Assembly (NCBI GenBank): GCA_903832165.1 | Contig: CAILAQ010000787.1 | Span: forward strand, 1-6,127 | Length of the DNA: 6,127 nucleotides | Reading direction: 5' to 3' | From: an uncultured Bacteroidota bacterium | GTDB lineage: Bacteria; Bacteroidota; Bacteroidia; Bacteroidales; UBA12481 | Shown here: positions 1 to 6,127 of the stretch, in pieces | Layout of the letters: each line of letters opens with the position of its first letter | Numbering within the stretch: the stretch's first letter is position 1 | Position numbers and translations under genes: made by a program | Notes under the pieces: generated by a model | Seen by the model: only the letters and a program-made list of their open reading frames with translations | What the model was told of the DNA's origin: nothing | The model's database searches: none

Positions 1-495
1 CAATTGTGGGTAAATCTTCCGGCATCACATAAAATGATGTTGCCGAGATATCAGGATATTTCATCGCACCTGATTCCTGAATTCGACTGGAAAGGCATTC
101 ATATCAGGTTGGCAGCCGGAAAATTCGGAGAGTATACCGGTCCGGTAAAGGATATCATTATTAAGCCCCGTTTTATGGACATGACTGTACCTGCGGGCGT
201 TGAGCAGACGATAGACATTAACCCGGATCATACCGTTTTTGCTTATGTATTTGAAGGGGCGGCCTACTTCGATATAAAAATGTCTCATCCGGTATCAGCA
301 GGAACACTTGTAAAACTCATTAACGGTGACCAGGTATTCGTTGCAGCCACAAAAGCAGGTGCCCGTTTCCTGTTGCTTGACGGAAAGCCGCTCAATGAAG
401 AAATCGCCTGGCGTGGTCCGATCGTGATGAACACGAAGGAAGAGCTTTATCAGGCGTTTGAGGATTATCAAACAGGGAATTTTGTTAAGAAGTAA
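1..495 (+). CDS. Pirin-family protein, C-terminal part (5' end outside window)
   Basis: The reading frame is open from the first base (CAA TTG TGG, giving Gln-Leu-Trp) and ends at TAA 493-495, leaving 164 residues of a protein that is usually about 290. The TTG at position 4 is not the start: QLWVNLP lies in the middle of pirins, at the end of the first cupin domain. The rest is the second cupin barrel. Recognisable family signatures are QLWVNLPASHKMM followed by PRYQ, the turn around GEYTGP, and the C-terminal stretch GPIVMNTKEELYQAFEDY followed by GxF. The iron-binding His/Glu set of pirins lies in the first cupin domain and is not visible here. Pirins are cytoplasmic bicupins; some act as quercetin dioxygenases and others bind metabolic enzymes, so the role of this one cannot be told. 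The gene converges on the glycosidase gene to its right, which says little about function. Family assignment is firm. Confidence 0.93.
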   Translation, partial: QLWVNLPASHKMMLPRYQDISSHLIPEFDWKGIHIRLAAGKFGEYTGPVKDIIIKPRFMDMTVPAGVEQTIDINPDHTVFAYVFEGAAYFDIKMSHPVSAGTLVKLINGDQVFVAATKAGARFLLLDGKPLNEEIAWRGPIVMNTKEELYQAFEDYQTGNFVKK

Positions 496-600
496 GAAGT
501 CAGAGATTCCAAGACCAATTCTGAATTCTGAAGTTGGAGATTCAGGTAGGCTGAAGGTGCAAGGCGCTATGATGGAATAGTGGTATGTTCATGAGTGGGT
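496..600. other. Convergent intergenic spacer, weak hairpin only
   Basis: This 105-base gap separates the stop codons of two converging genes, so transcription from both sides must end in or near it. The only structure seen is an imperfect hairpin at 515-537, where CCAATT can pair with AAGTTGG (one G-T pair) around a loop containing a tandem TTCTGAA repeat (519-525 and 526-532). Neither strand has a T-run after it, so it does not meet the usual picture of an intrinsic terminator. No small coding region was recognised. Confidence 0.5.
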
Positions 601-3600
601 TCAATAATCTATCTGAATGAATTTACTTTCGAATGGTTTTAGGGATACTGATTTCAGGCCCTGACCAATTTCCTCCCCGATTATATTGACTTCGACCATC
701 CGGCGGATCGGACGTCCGTTTATGGATGAGGTTACCGTAACCGAACCAGCAACTCCATCGAGCTCCCTGAAGTGCAAAAGAACACTACCCAGCCTGGTTG
801 GAGAAGGCCTGGAATTCACCAGCATGATATTCTTAGCTCCATCCATTTTCAGTGTCTGGAATATGGGAGAAACGAGCTCGTTATTGCCAGCCGGGAATGT
901 CCGGGTGGGGAATGGATTACGCACACCCCGGGCAAATTGAGCTGCCGAAGTTTCAGTAGTATCCTTTGTGGTGGTCATTTGATAGGTCCAGTGGAAACCT
1001 CCTTCCTGGTAAGCCCTGAAATTGGTGAACCAGTAGTTATTCATCACCCAGGAATAGAGCCAAGGTTTGCAAGGAGCCTGATATCTATCGAATTTACCCA
1101 GGTTAAAACCACCAAATTGCCAGAGGGGAATTTCATCACTAACCAGAATAATCTGTCCATCAGCACTTTTAACCGAAACATAATTCTGTGCCACATTCCA
1201 ATCGGTTGAGGAACCCGGCAACTGTTTTCCCTGGGTTAATGAACCGCCAATAGTTTCAAATACAATTCTGGATCCCGGAAGGCTGAAAGGGAAAGTAACA
1301 TACAGACCTTCAGGACTGGTCAGTATTTCCTTTCGACCCAGGTAATGAAACTCAATCAATTTTGTCTGGTCGTATAAACGCACCTCCCACTCCAGACCTT
1401 TAGGAGCTTTAGCATTGCCTTTCTCAAAGCCATCGAGATCAGCAGAAAATTTTACACTCTGCCATAAATCACCTTTAGAACCTTCTTCCATTACCACATT
1501 TGTTACCGTAGTGTGTGCAGTTTCCTTCATGTCGTTTCTATCAGCCAGGGTTTCATGAACGAGCTGACCAATTTTCCACGGATTATCCTTATCAATGAGT
1601 TCTTTATTCAATCCCTTATCAAACAAATTATTGACTGCACCTGTAGCAATATCGAAACTGATTCGATAGAACTGGTTTTCCATCGTTTTTAATTGCGAAT
1701 TCTGTTTATCAGGTATCGTATTCTGGTTGCCGGATTCCACCTTAAACGCTTTCCAGCCCAAGGCAGGAACATCGTCGACCTTCATGGCCCAATAAGAACC
1801 CTCACTCCGGCTTCGGACCAATTGCACCTGGATTTCGCGGTTTGTTGCCAGATCGATGATCTTGAATTGTTTCCTTGGCGGAATAATCTGATTATCAACA
1901 AAAAGCTCAACTATGCCTGAACGGTTCCAACCCATGGAGTTCATAACATAGATCACGGGAAAGTTTGCTTTCTTCAGATAGGTCTGGATACGTCCAAGGG
2001 CATCTTCATTGAGGAGGGTAACCTTTTTAAGTGCCTCCCATGCATAAGCTCCTTTTTGAAGCCATTGTTCCGTAGTATTCTCAGAATAAGGCCGATCGAT
2101 ACTTTCATCAGCGCCGACGGTATGTTCATCGAAGAAGAGAGCATTTTCACTTATGTGTTCAATTTTGCTTTTCAGATCGGCTGATAAATCCCCGCCGAGC
2201 ATGGAAACCATGGCAAACAGGCCTTCGTCGACCTGCTTAAGATTTTGTGTTTTGCGCACTTTAGCTGTTTCGCGTGAGGTGGATCCAAATCCATCGGTCC
2301 ACCAATCCAGCCAGGCATTGCGATAAACAGGCAAGGATTCCGAATAGTTCTTCTCTACATATTCAAAGAATTCCGATGCGGTTGCCAGCCGGAGTTTTGG
2401 CGATTCATACTTTTCGTTCCACGATTTGATGATTTCGCAGGCTCCTGTTGACGGAGGTGAATTATCGGTCAGGTATCCTGAAAACTGAGCTGCAACACGA
2501 TCAAAAGGATATCCTTTATCTTCCAGATTTTTCAGGTACTGGAATATTTTATTGGGATCAAAATTATTTGCATCCGGCAACCCGAAATTATTTCCTGTCA
2601 TATAGTGGTCGCTTCGATATGCCAGAAGTCTTGATCCTGAAGGTGTTTCCCACCAAAAACAGGTTGGCACAATAAATGGAAGTATTGACCGGGTTTCATT
2701 AATGCCCATGGTCAGATACTTTATGCTGGTATTTTTCAGATAATCCGGCAGGCACCAGGCAACTCCATTGACATCATTCTGCATGGTTGTTTTCACTGTA
2801 ATGCCCTGATCCTTTATTTCTTTCAGCGGTTGAAAATAATCGAACATAATATTCTCATCTGCAATTTCAGCCATATTAAAATACATCCCTGTGACCTCTA
2901 TCCTACCCTCGCCGATACGTTTTTTGAATCGTTCGATCTGAGCTTTCGGACGGGTTCTGAGGTATTCCCTCACTACCCAAGTGGACTCACAGGTCCAGCG
3001 AAATTTTGCATCATCAGGCATATTATCGGTCTGGTCGCAATAATCGAGGGCATAATCGATATACCTAAGGTGTTCAGCAAGGATTTCTGATTGCGGCCGT
3101 GTATAACCTATATCTGTATGAGAATGCTGGATCAGGTAAATCTCCCACTTTTTCGTCGGCAGCTGCGTACCTGTCACTTTCTCGTTTAATCCGGTATCGT
3201 ATTTCAGGGCGATTTCAAGCTTTTTTGGTGCTTTAACCGAAGGAACCGGCACAAAGAACTGGTTGAAGCCGATTTTTGTCTTGCTGGTCAGCAATTCTTT
3301 TCCTCCATACGAAAAAGTAATCCCGCAAGGTTCGCGAAACTGAATCTGGGAAATTCTCACCTGCTGACTGAGAACACCATTTTCCTTTGCCAGGATTGAA
3401 GTATTGCTGAGCGTGTTGCCGGATTGCAGGGACTTCTTAAAAATGATTATCCAGGCGCTTTTAGAAGTCGGCAACAATTTAACCTTGATATCGACAGGCT
3501 CCTTTTGCATTAGCTTGTTAGCCGGAAGGGTTAAAATCATGAATCCATTGATCTCAACACCATAAATATTTTTCGATTGATAAAAGGTCAGGAATCCGCC

Positions 3601-3984
3601 CTGAGATCCCTTGACCGACCATGTTTTCTCCTCACTATTGGTAAATCTGAATTCCTCGTCGTTATTAACTTTCAGTGTAAAACCAAGGTCGGTTTTATCG
3701 GTAGACATAGCTGCCATAAAAACAAAAGCAACCTGACCGGAAGAAACCGGTTGATTGACTGGGGCCGTTTTCCAGTTCATCTCAGGATTCTCAAATGAAT
3801 TCCGGAGGATGTAGGCATCTTCACTCTGAGGAAGTGGTGATCTGTAGTTAAAATCAACACCACTGATTCCCTGTCCAAAACCTGGCAAATAGAGGGTTGG
3901 TTTTGTCTGTTGCGCTGAAGCTATCTGCAAAGTAAACAGAAAAGCAAGCATAAATTGTCCGATAAAGGCGGTTATTCTTTTCAT
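601..3984 (-). CDS. Secreted GH38-like (alpha-mannosidase superfamily) glycosidase
   Basis: Intact 1127-residue protein; ATG at 3984, TGA at 601-603. Residues 1-24 form a signal peptide (basic MKR, hydrophobic core, cleavage predicted after IASA before QQ), which also supports this start; there is no lipobox, so the product is probably periplasmic or released. Residues 25 to about 280 form a beta-rich extension that I do not recognise. The GH38-type catalytic barrel begins at about 281: QHSHTDIGYT (286-295) matches the HSHND metal motif of Golgi alpha-mannosidase II, giving H289 and D291 as zinc ligands. D404 in QNDVNG aligns with the DPFG region, and H621 in DEHTVGA fits the third His ligand. 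From about 675 onward there are beta-sandwich domains as in GH38 C-terminal halves. GH38 enzymes are zinc-dependent retaining alpha-mannosidases; mannose specificity here is inferred only. The classical nucleophile motif is not obvious. The gene starts 36 bases after the broken lipoprotein gene on the same strand, so co-transcription is likely. Upstream of the ATG there is only a weak GGA. Confidence 0.85.
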   Translation of the reverse strand: MKRITAFIGQFMLAFLFTLQIASAQQTKPTLYLPGFGQGISGVDFNYRSPLPQSEDAYILRNSFENPEMNWKTAPVNQPVSSGQVAFVFMAAMSTDKTDLGFTLKVNNDEEFRFTNSEEKTWSVKGSQGGFLTFYQSKNIYGVEINGFMILTLPANKLMQKEPVDIKVKLLPTSKSAWIIIFKKSLQSGNTLSNTSILAKENGVLSQQVRISQIQFREPCGITFSYGGKELLTSKTKIGFNQFFVPVPSVKAPKKLEIALKYDTGLNEKVTGTQLPTKKWEIYLIQHSHTDIGYTRPQSEILAEHLRYIDYALDYCDQTDNMPDDAKFRWTCESTWVVREYLRTRPKAQIERFKKRIGEGRIEVTGMYFNMAEIADENIMFDYFQPLKEIKDQGITVKTTMQNDVNGVAWCLPDYLKNTSIKYLTMGINETRSILPFIVPTCFWWETPSGSRLLAYRSDHYMTGNNFGLPDANNFDPNKIFQYLKNLEDKGYPFDRVAAQFSGYLTDNSPPSTGACEIIKSWNEKYESPKLRLATASEFFEYVEKNYSESLPVYRNAWLDWWTDGFGSTSRETAKVRKTQNLKQVDEGLFAMVSMLGGDLSADLKSKIEHISENALFFDEHTVGADESIDRPYSENTTEQWLQKGAYAWEALKKVTLLNEDALGRIQTYLKKANFPVIYVMNSMGWNRSGIVELFVDNQIIPPRKQFKIIDLATNREIQVQLVRSRSEGSYWAMKVDDVPALGWKAFKVESGNQNTIPDKQNSQLKTMENQFYRISFDIATGAVNNLFDKGLNKELIDKDNPWKIGQLVHETLADRNDMKETAHTTVTNVVMEEGSKGDLWQSVKFSADLDGFEKGNAKAPKGLEWEVRLYDQTKLIEFHYLGRKEILTSPEGLYVTFPFSLPGSRIVFETIGGSLTQGKQLPGSSTDWNVAQNYVSVKSADGQIILVSDEIPLWQFGGFNLGKFDRYQAPCKPWLYSWVMNNYWFTNFRAYQEGGFHWTYQMTTTKDTTETSAAQFARGVRNPFPTRTFPAGNNELVSPIFQTLKMDGAKNIMLVNSRPSPTRLGSVLLHFRELDGVAGSVTVTSSINGRPIRRMVEVNIIGEEIGQGLKSVSLKPFESKFIQIDY

Positions 3985-4020
3985 TCCGTTCAGGATTTTG
4001 ATTGCTTATGCAATTTGTGT

Positions 4021-4404
4021 CTATTGTACAAATCTAATCTCAATGATCTTCTCTTCCCAGTGTTCTCCAAAATCTATCGTAAGAATATTCGTATTTAATT
4101 GAACCCGGCTATCGACGTTGCTTAATTTTATCGATTTACCAGTATGCAGTTTGAATTGCTGTTTGCCTGTTCCACTCAGGCTCAGGCTTATCTGACTATC
4201 ATTTGAAGTAATAATGCGTACACCACTACCTGGAAGAGTAAAATTCAGGACTATATTCTTATCCATCAATATATTCTCCAGAGTACCTTCACGAACCGAA
4301 ACCGGGAGATCAAACCCCGGAACATGCACAACGAGGTTTTTTGTATTGCCGAACCATAATGATAAAGCTCCTGCATCTGCTTTCGGCGAGTAAAGCTCAT
4401 CGGA
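4021..4404 (-). pseudogene. C-terminal beta-sandwich fragment of the broken lipoprotein gene
   Basis: The frame opens after a TGA at 4405-4407 and ends at TAG 4021-4023. It is the same frame as the lipoprotein start at 5985. The peptide from about 4370 downward (GALSLWFGNTKNLVVHVPG, then alternating short strands such as IVLNFTLPG, VRIITS and ISLSLSG) resembles the final all-beta domain often found after a catalytic barrel in bacterial glycosidases. The ATG at 4329 lies inside a strand and is unlikely to be a real start. Without the upstream parts this piece has neither export signal nor catalytic region. The next gene starts 36 bases beyond its stop. Confidence 0.65.
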
Positions 4405-4586
4405 TCAGAATAGGAGTAAGAAGTTGAATGAATGCCATACAAAGCACTTTCTTCATCATAAATAAGGCGGGCGCCATATAACCAGGATTGCCATAAAAAG
4501 AGAAAATTTCGTCGCAGGGTACTCTCATCATCGGGCATTATCATTACATGATTAGCCAGGTGTACTCCCCAGAAAGGCTTGCCCAA
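4266..4586 (-). pseudogene. Middle fragment of the broken lipoprotein gene (shifted frame)
   Basis: This stretch overlaps the end of the upstream frame by 35 bases and has no start codon of its own; the TTG at 4586 is simply where the overlap begins. Genuine coding from about 4583 to 4404 gives GKPFWGVHLANHVMI, a helix with DDESTLRRN, then GARLIYDEESALYG. These look like two more barrel strands, the second ending in D-E-E, where a catalytic carboxylate often sits in barrel glycosidases; this is inference from position. DPMSFTRRKQMQELYHY, just beyond 4404, also looks protein-like, so the point where the true frame is lost is uncertain, somewhere between about 4404 and 4345. The tail in this frame down to 4266 is probably not native. 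Confidence 0.65.
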
Positions 4587-5985
4587 GCATTTTGATGGTT
4601 TTCATCCTGGTGGTGTACGCGGCCTCGCAATCAGGCAGCGTGCGCTTGATTCTTGATGCCTTAGGTTCCGAATCGCCCCAACCATAAATCAGGTTACTGG
4701 ATTCATGCTGATGAATACCGAGGAAGTTGCTTCCAATAGTGGTGGACAATATTCCGGATACATCGCCTCCCATAGTTGTGGCAGCTTTAAAATTATTTTG
4801 ACGAATCATCCCCCCCCATCTGCTGAAATCGTCAAGGGAAAAGGTGTTAGTCTCTTCGATTCGAAATAGCACATAATTACCCATTTGCTGAGTTTCCATC
4901 CGGTTTATCAGGGTATCCACCTCCCCATTCTGAGTGGTCATGGTATTTAGGTCGTATCCCACCCAAAAATTCGGAACGGAAGGCAATGGAGGTAGCCGCA
5001 AAATATTTTCTCCATGGGAAGCCTGAGGTTCATTGATATAAATCCGGTGAACCATTAAGGTTTTAATATCATCACTATTGGATATTCTGATTGAATTCTT
5101 TTTCGGATTGAAGGCTGTTGACGGAACCTTGATGTTTATGTCGAATAGTTTTTCGGCCTGCCGGAAATAGGTTAGAAAGTGCCTGATTTTTTGAGAATAA
5201 TCACCGATCATAATCTCCAAATCCATCCATCCGGAAGTGGTTTCAAATTCATCACCGGGTTTTTGAGGCATCCCAGCCATCAGCTGGATCTTTACTGGTA
5301 TCTCGCTGATCAATCCGGCATTAAAATTTTCTGTTAAAAACTCAGCCTTCGCAGATTTCTTTGGTCCAATCGAAGCACACCAGGCGCTCATAAAATTTGA
5401 TTTCGGACCTGAGAAATCATCAGGAATGAGCATTGTTCCAGTTCTGTTTTCTGATGCAAGTATACGGGCATAAGCCTTTTTGCTCATTCGTGGGCGGGCA
5501 TCAGGGCCAAGGTAAACGGAAATTGGCTGGAATGAATAATACCCTCCTATAGGAAATTCCAGATATTCCTTATCGAGCAAATCATGCAGTTTAAACTTTG
5601 CAAGGCCGGCTTTAGTTTCGATTGATATTACGGATTCCGGATCACCCCGGACAAAAAAGCGGACACCCTCGAGTCCCCTTCCTGAACCTGGCTTTATATC
5701 GGTTGCCCATTCCGGTTTATCGAGCCTTCTGGAATATTCCCGGGAGCAGCCTCCGTATCCCTTTTCCCAATCGGTGATGCCGTATGTCAACTTGAAAATT
5801 GAATCAAGTTTGCCGCCTTCCACTTTAACATTGCCGCTCCAATCGAGAATTTCATTACTGTGGGGGGAATAGGCATATGCTTTTCCAAAGGTTACTGAGA
5901 TCTGGTAATTAAGCTTTGGGGTTGAACAACTGGTGAGAATCGTTACGAGTGCAAAAATCGCGTGAAAATGGATAAGACTTTTCAT
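4552..5985 (-). CDS. Lipoprotein, N-terminal 477-residue reading frame of the broken gene
   Basis: This is the part an automatic caller would report as a gene. MKSLIHFHAIFALVTILTSC is a lipoprotein signal peptide with lipobox LTSC, the lipidated residue being C20, so the product is expected to be anchored in the envelope. Residues about 25-320 look like beta-sandwich material rich in short strands and aromatic residues. From about 339 (NFWVGYDLNT) the pattern changes to alternating strand and helix, as in a TIM barrel: candidate strands are YVLFRIEE (371-378), the stretch near 400-408, and FLGIHQHESSN (421-431). H425, H427 and E428 at a strand end are candidate active-site residues by position only. 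The last nine residues, from Q469, are an artefact of the frame change; the true continuation is KPFWGVH in the next frame. A G8 tract lies inside codons 390-392. No gene family was recognised. Confidence 0.7.
   Translation of the reverse strand: MKSLIHFHAIFALVTILTSCSTPKLNYQISVTFGKAYAYSPHSNEILDWSGNVKVEGGKLDSIFKLTYGITDWEKGYGGCSREYSRRLDKPEWATDIKPGSGRGLEGVRFFVRGDPESVISIETKAGLAKFKLHDLLDKEYLEFPIGGYYSFQPISVYLGPDARPRMSKKAYARILASENRTGTMLIPDDFSGPKSNFMSAWCASIGPKKSAKAEFLTENFNAGLISEIPVKIQLMAGMPQKPGDEFETTSGWMDLEIMIGDYSQKIRHFLTYFRQAEKLFDINIKVPSTAFNPKKNSIRISNSDDIKTLMVHRIYINEPQASHGENILRLPPLPSVPNFWVGYDLNTMTTQNGEVDTLINRMETQQMGNYVLFRIEETNTFSLDDFSRWGGMIRQNNFKAATTMGGDVSGILSTTIGSNFLGIHQHESSNLIYGWGDSEPKASRIKRTLPDCEAAYTTRMKTIKMLGQAFLGSTPG
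4810..4817 (-). repeat. G8 homopolymer tract inside the lipoprotein coding region
   Basis: Eight consecutive C on the plus strand read as G8 in the gene, encoding the end of Trp390 and Gly391-Gly392. The frame is intact through the tract as given. Runs of this length are prone to slippage in replication and to miscounting in sequencing, and the same gene already carries two frame changes, so tract length matters for interpreting it. Confidence 0.9.
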
Positions 5986-5992
5986 ATTACTG

Positions 5993-6023
5993 GTTGAGGA
6001 AAGGAAAATTACAACTATTTTTC
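5993..6023 (+). promoter_or_regulatory. Candidate Bacteroidota-type promoter for the rightward gene
   Basis: GTTG at 5993-5996 and TATTTTTC at 6016-6023 are 19 bases apart. This fits the primary Bacteroidota sigma factor pattern TTTG (-33) and TAnnTTTG (-7) with one mismatch in each box. It would start transcription around 6028-6031 and give a leader of about 25-30 bases before the ATG at 6057. In AT-rich intergenic DNA such a match can arise by chance. Confidence 0.35.
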
Positions 6024-6032
6024 ATTCGCAAA
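6004..6032 (-). promoter_or_regulatory. Weak candidate promoter for the leftward lipoprotein-glycosidase operon
   Basis: Read on the minus strand, TTTG (6032-6029) is followed after 17 bases by TAATTTTC (6011-6004), one mismatch from TAnnTTTG. The spacing is on the short side and the leader before the ATG at 5985 would be only about a dozen bases, so the support is weak. It overlaps the candidate promoter on the other strand. A second near match, TGGATTTG, lies slightly further upstream. Confidence 0.22.
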
Positions 6033-6056
6033 TCCATTCAGTAAAAAGTCGCAAAA

Positions 6057-6127
6057 ATGAAAAAACCAATGTTAGTGGTTTCGCTGGGCATAATGGCGTT
6101 ATTGGCATTACCAGGTTTAGCCCAATC
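6057..6127 (+). CDS. Exported protein, signal peptide only (3' end outside window)
   Basis: ATG at 6057-6059 opens a frame that runs to the window edge, giving 23 full codons. The peptide has a basic start (MKKP), a hydrophobic core (LVVSLGIMALLAL) and a likely cleavage site after PGLA before Q, a typical Sec signal peptide with no lipobox in view. Nothing of the mature protein is visible, so its function cannot be told. It is divergent from the lipoprotein-glycosidase operon, with 71 bases between start codons, so the two units may share regulation. There is no clear Shine-Dalgarno sequence; the bases before the ATG are AT-rich (GTCGCAAAA), as is common in Bacteroidota. Confidence 0.75.
   Translation, partial: MKKPMLVVSLGIMALLALPGLAQ

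Larger units (their letters stand above)
4021..5985 (-). pseudogene. Broken lipoprotein gene, glycosidase-like, two frame changes
   Basis: Three overlapping open stretches read as one protein when joined. The first runs from ATG 5985 and meets TAA at 4552-4554. The second is in the next frame and takes over near 4582-4584. The third returns to the original frame near 4390-4404 and ends at TAG 4021-4023. The first change behaves as one extra base: dropping a G from GGG turns the LGQAF reading into LGKPFWGVH, which continues smoothly. The second behaves as one missing base or a larger out-of-frame deletion. The shifts cancel, so the end is in frame with the start; a repaired product of about 654 residues would have a lipoprotein signal, an N-terminal beta domain, a barrel-like middle and a C-terminal beta-sandwich. 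I could not assign a named family; a glycosidase-type role is inferred from architecture and from the GH38-like neighbour 36 bases downstream. Sequencing error, real decay or a deletion are all possible. Confidence 0.75.

Noticed and set aside
61..288. Minus-strand open frame opposite the pirin gene
   Set aside because: It is antisense to a well-recognised pirin domain and its peptide has no recognisable features.
515..537. Hairpin in the convergent spacer as a bidirectional terminator
   Set aside because: The stem is short and imperfect and there is no T-tract on either strand; it is mentioned only as the sole structure seen there.
686..1209. Plus-strand open frames at 686-940 and 772-1209
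   Set aside because: They lie opposite the intact, clearly coding GH38-like gene and their translations show no recognisable protein features.
1693..3798. Further plus-strand open frames at 1693-1920, 2448-2675, 2830-3090 and 3577-3798
   Set aside because: All are short antisense shadows of the same glycosidase gene, with no start-site signals or family similarity.
4001..4014. ATTGC-TTAT-GCAAT inverted repeat in the gap between the lipoprotein and GH38-like genes
   Set aside because: The stem is only five AT-rich base pairs with no T-run, and the genes are only 36 bases apart, so it is not credible as a terminator or as a definite operator.
4578..4590. Programmed +1 ribosomal frameshift at the GGG site
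   Set aside because: There is no recognised slippery sequence or downstream structure, and a second opposite frame change follows. Two programmed shifts in one gene are far less likely than indels.

Overview
The window looks like chromosomal DNA from a member of the Bacteroidota, probably an environmental glycan-degrading lineage. This is inferred from moderately AT-rich coding sequence, start codons without a clear Shine-Dalgarno box, a lipoprotein and a large exported glycosidase encoded side by side, and one intergenic spot fitting the Bacteroidota TTTG / TAnnTTTG promoter pattern. No rRNA, tRNA, CRISPR array, transposase or insertion-sequence end was seen.

Layout. (1) Positions 1-495, plus strand: the C-terminal half of a pirin-family cupin protein, cut by the window edge. 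(2) 496-600: a short convergent spacer with no convincing terminator. (3) 601-3984, minus strand: an intact 1127-residue secreted protein with a glycoside hydrolase family 38 (alpha-mannosidase-like) catalytic region behind a long beta-rich N-terminal extension. (4) 4021-5985, minus strand: a gene for a lipoprotein that looks like a multidomain glycosidase. Its reading frame changes twice, so it appears as three overlapping pieces. (5) 5986-6056: a 71-base divergent promoter region. (6) 6057-6127, plus strand: the first 23 codons of another exported protein, cut by the window edge.

How the genes relate. The broken lipoprotein gene and the GH38-like gene point the same way with a 36-base gap, so they probably form an operon read from the 5986-6056 region, lipoprotein first. 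Both products are exported, which suggests a small glycan-processing locus. No TonB-dependent receptor, SusD-like protein or regulator is visible, so a complete polysaccharide utilisation locus cannot be claimed. The pirin gene converges on this operon and is probably functionally unrelated.

Most notable points: the broken lipoprotein gene, where the second frame change may mark a larger internal deletion rather than one lost base; a run of eight G inside the same gene; and a GH38-like enzyme that keeps the metal-binding residues but lacks an obvious classical nucleophile motif. I found no clear evidence of an entirely new biological system.
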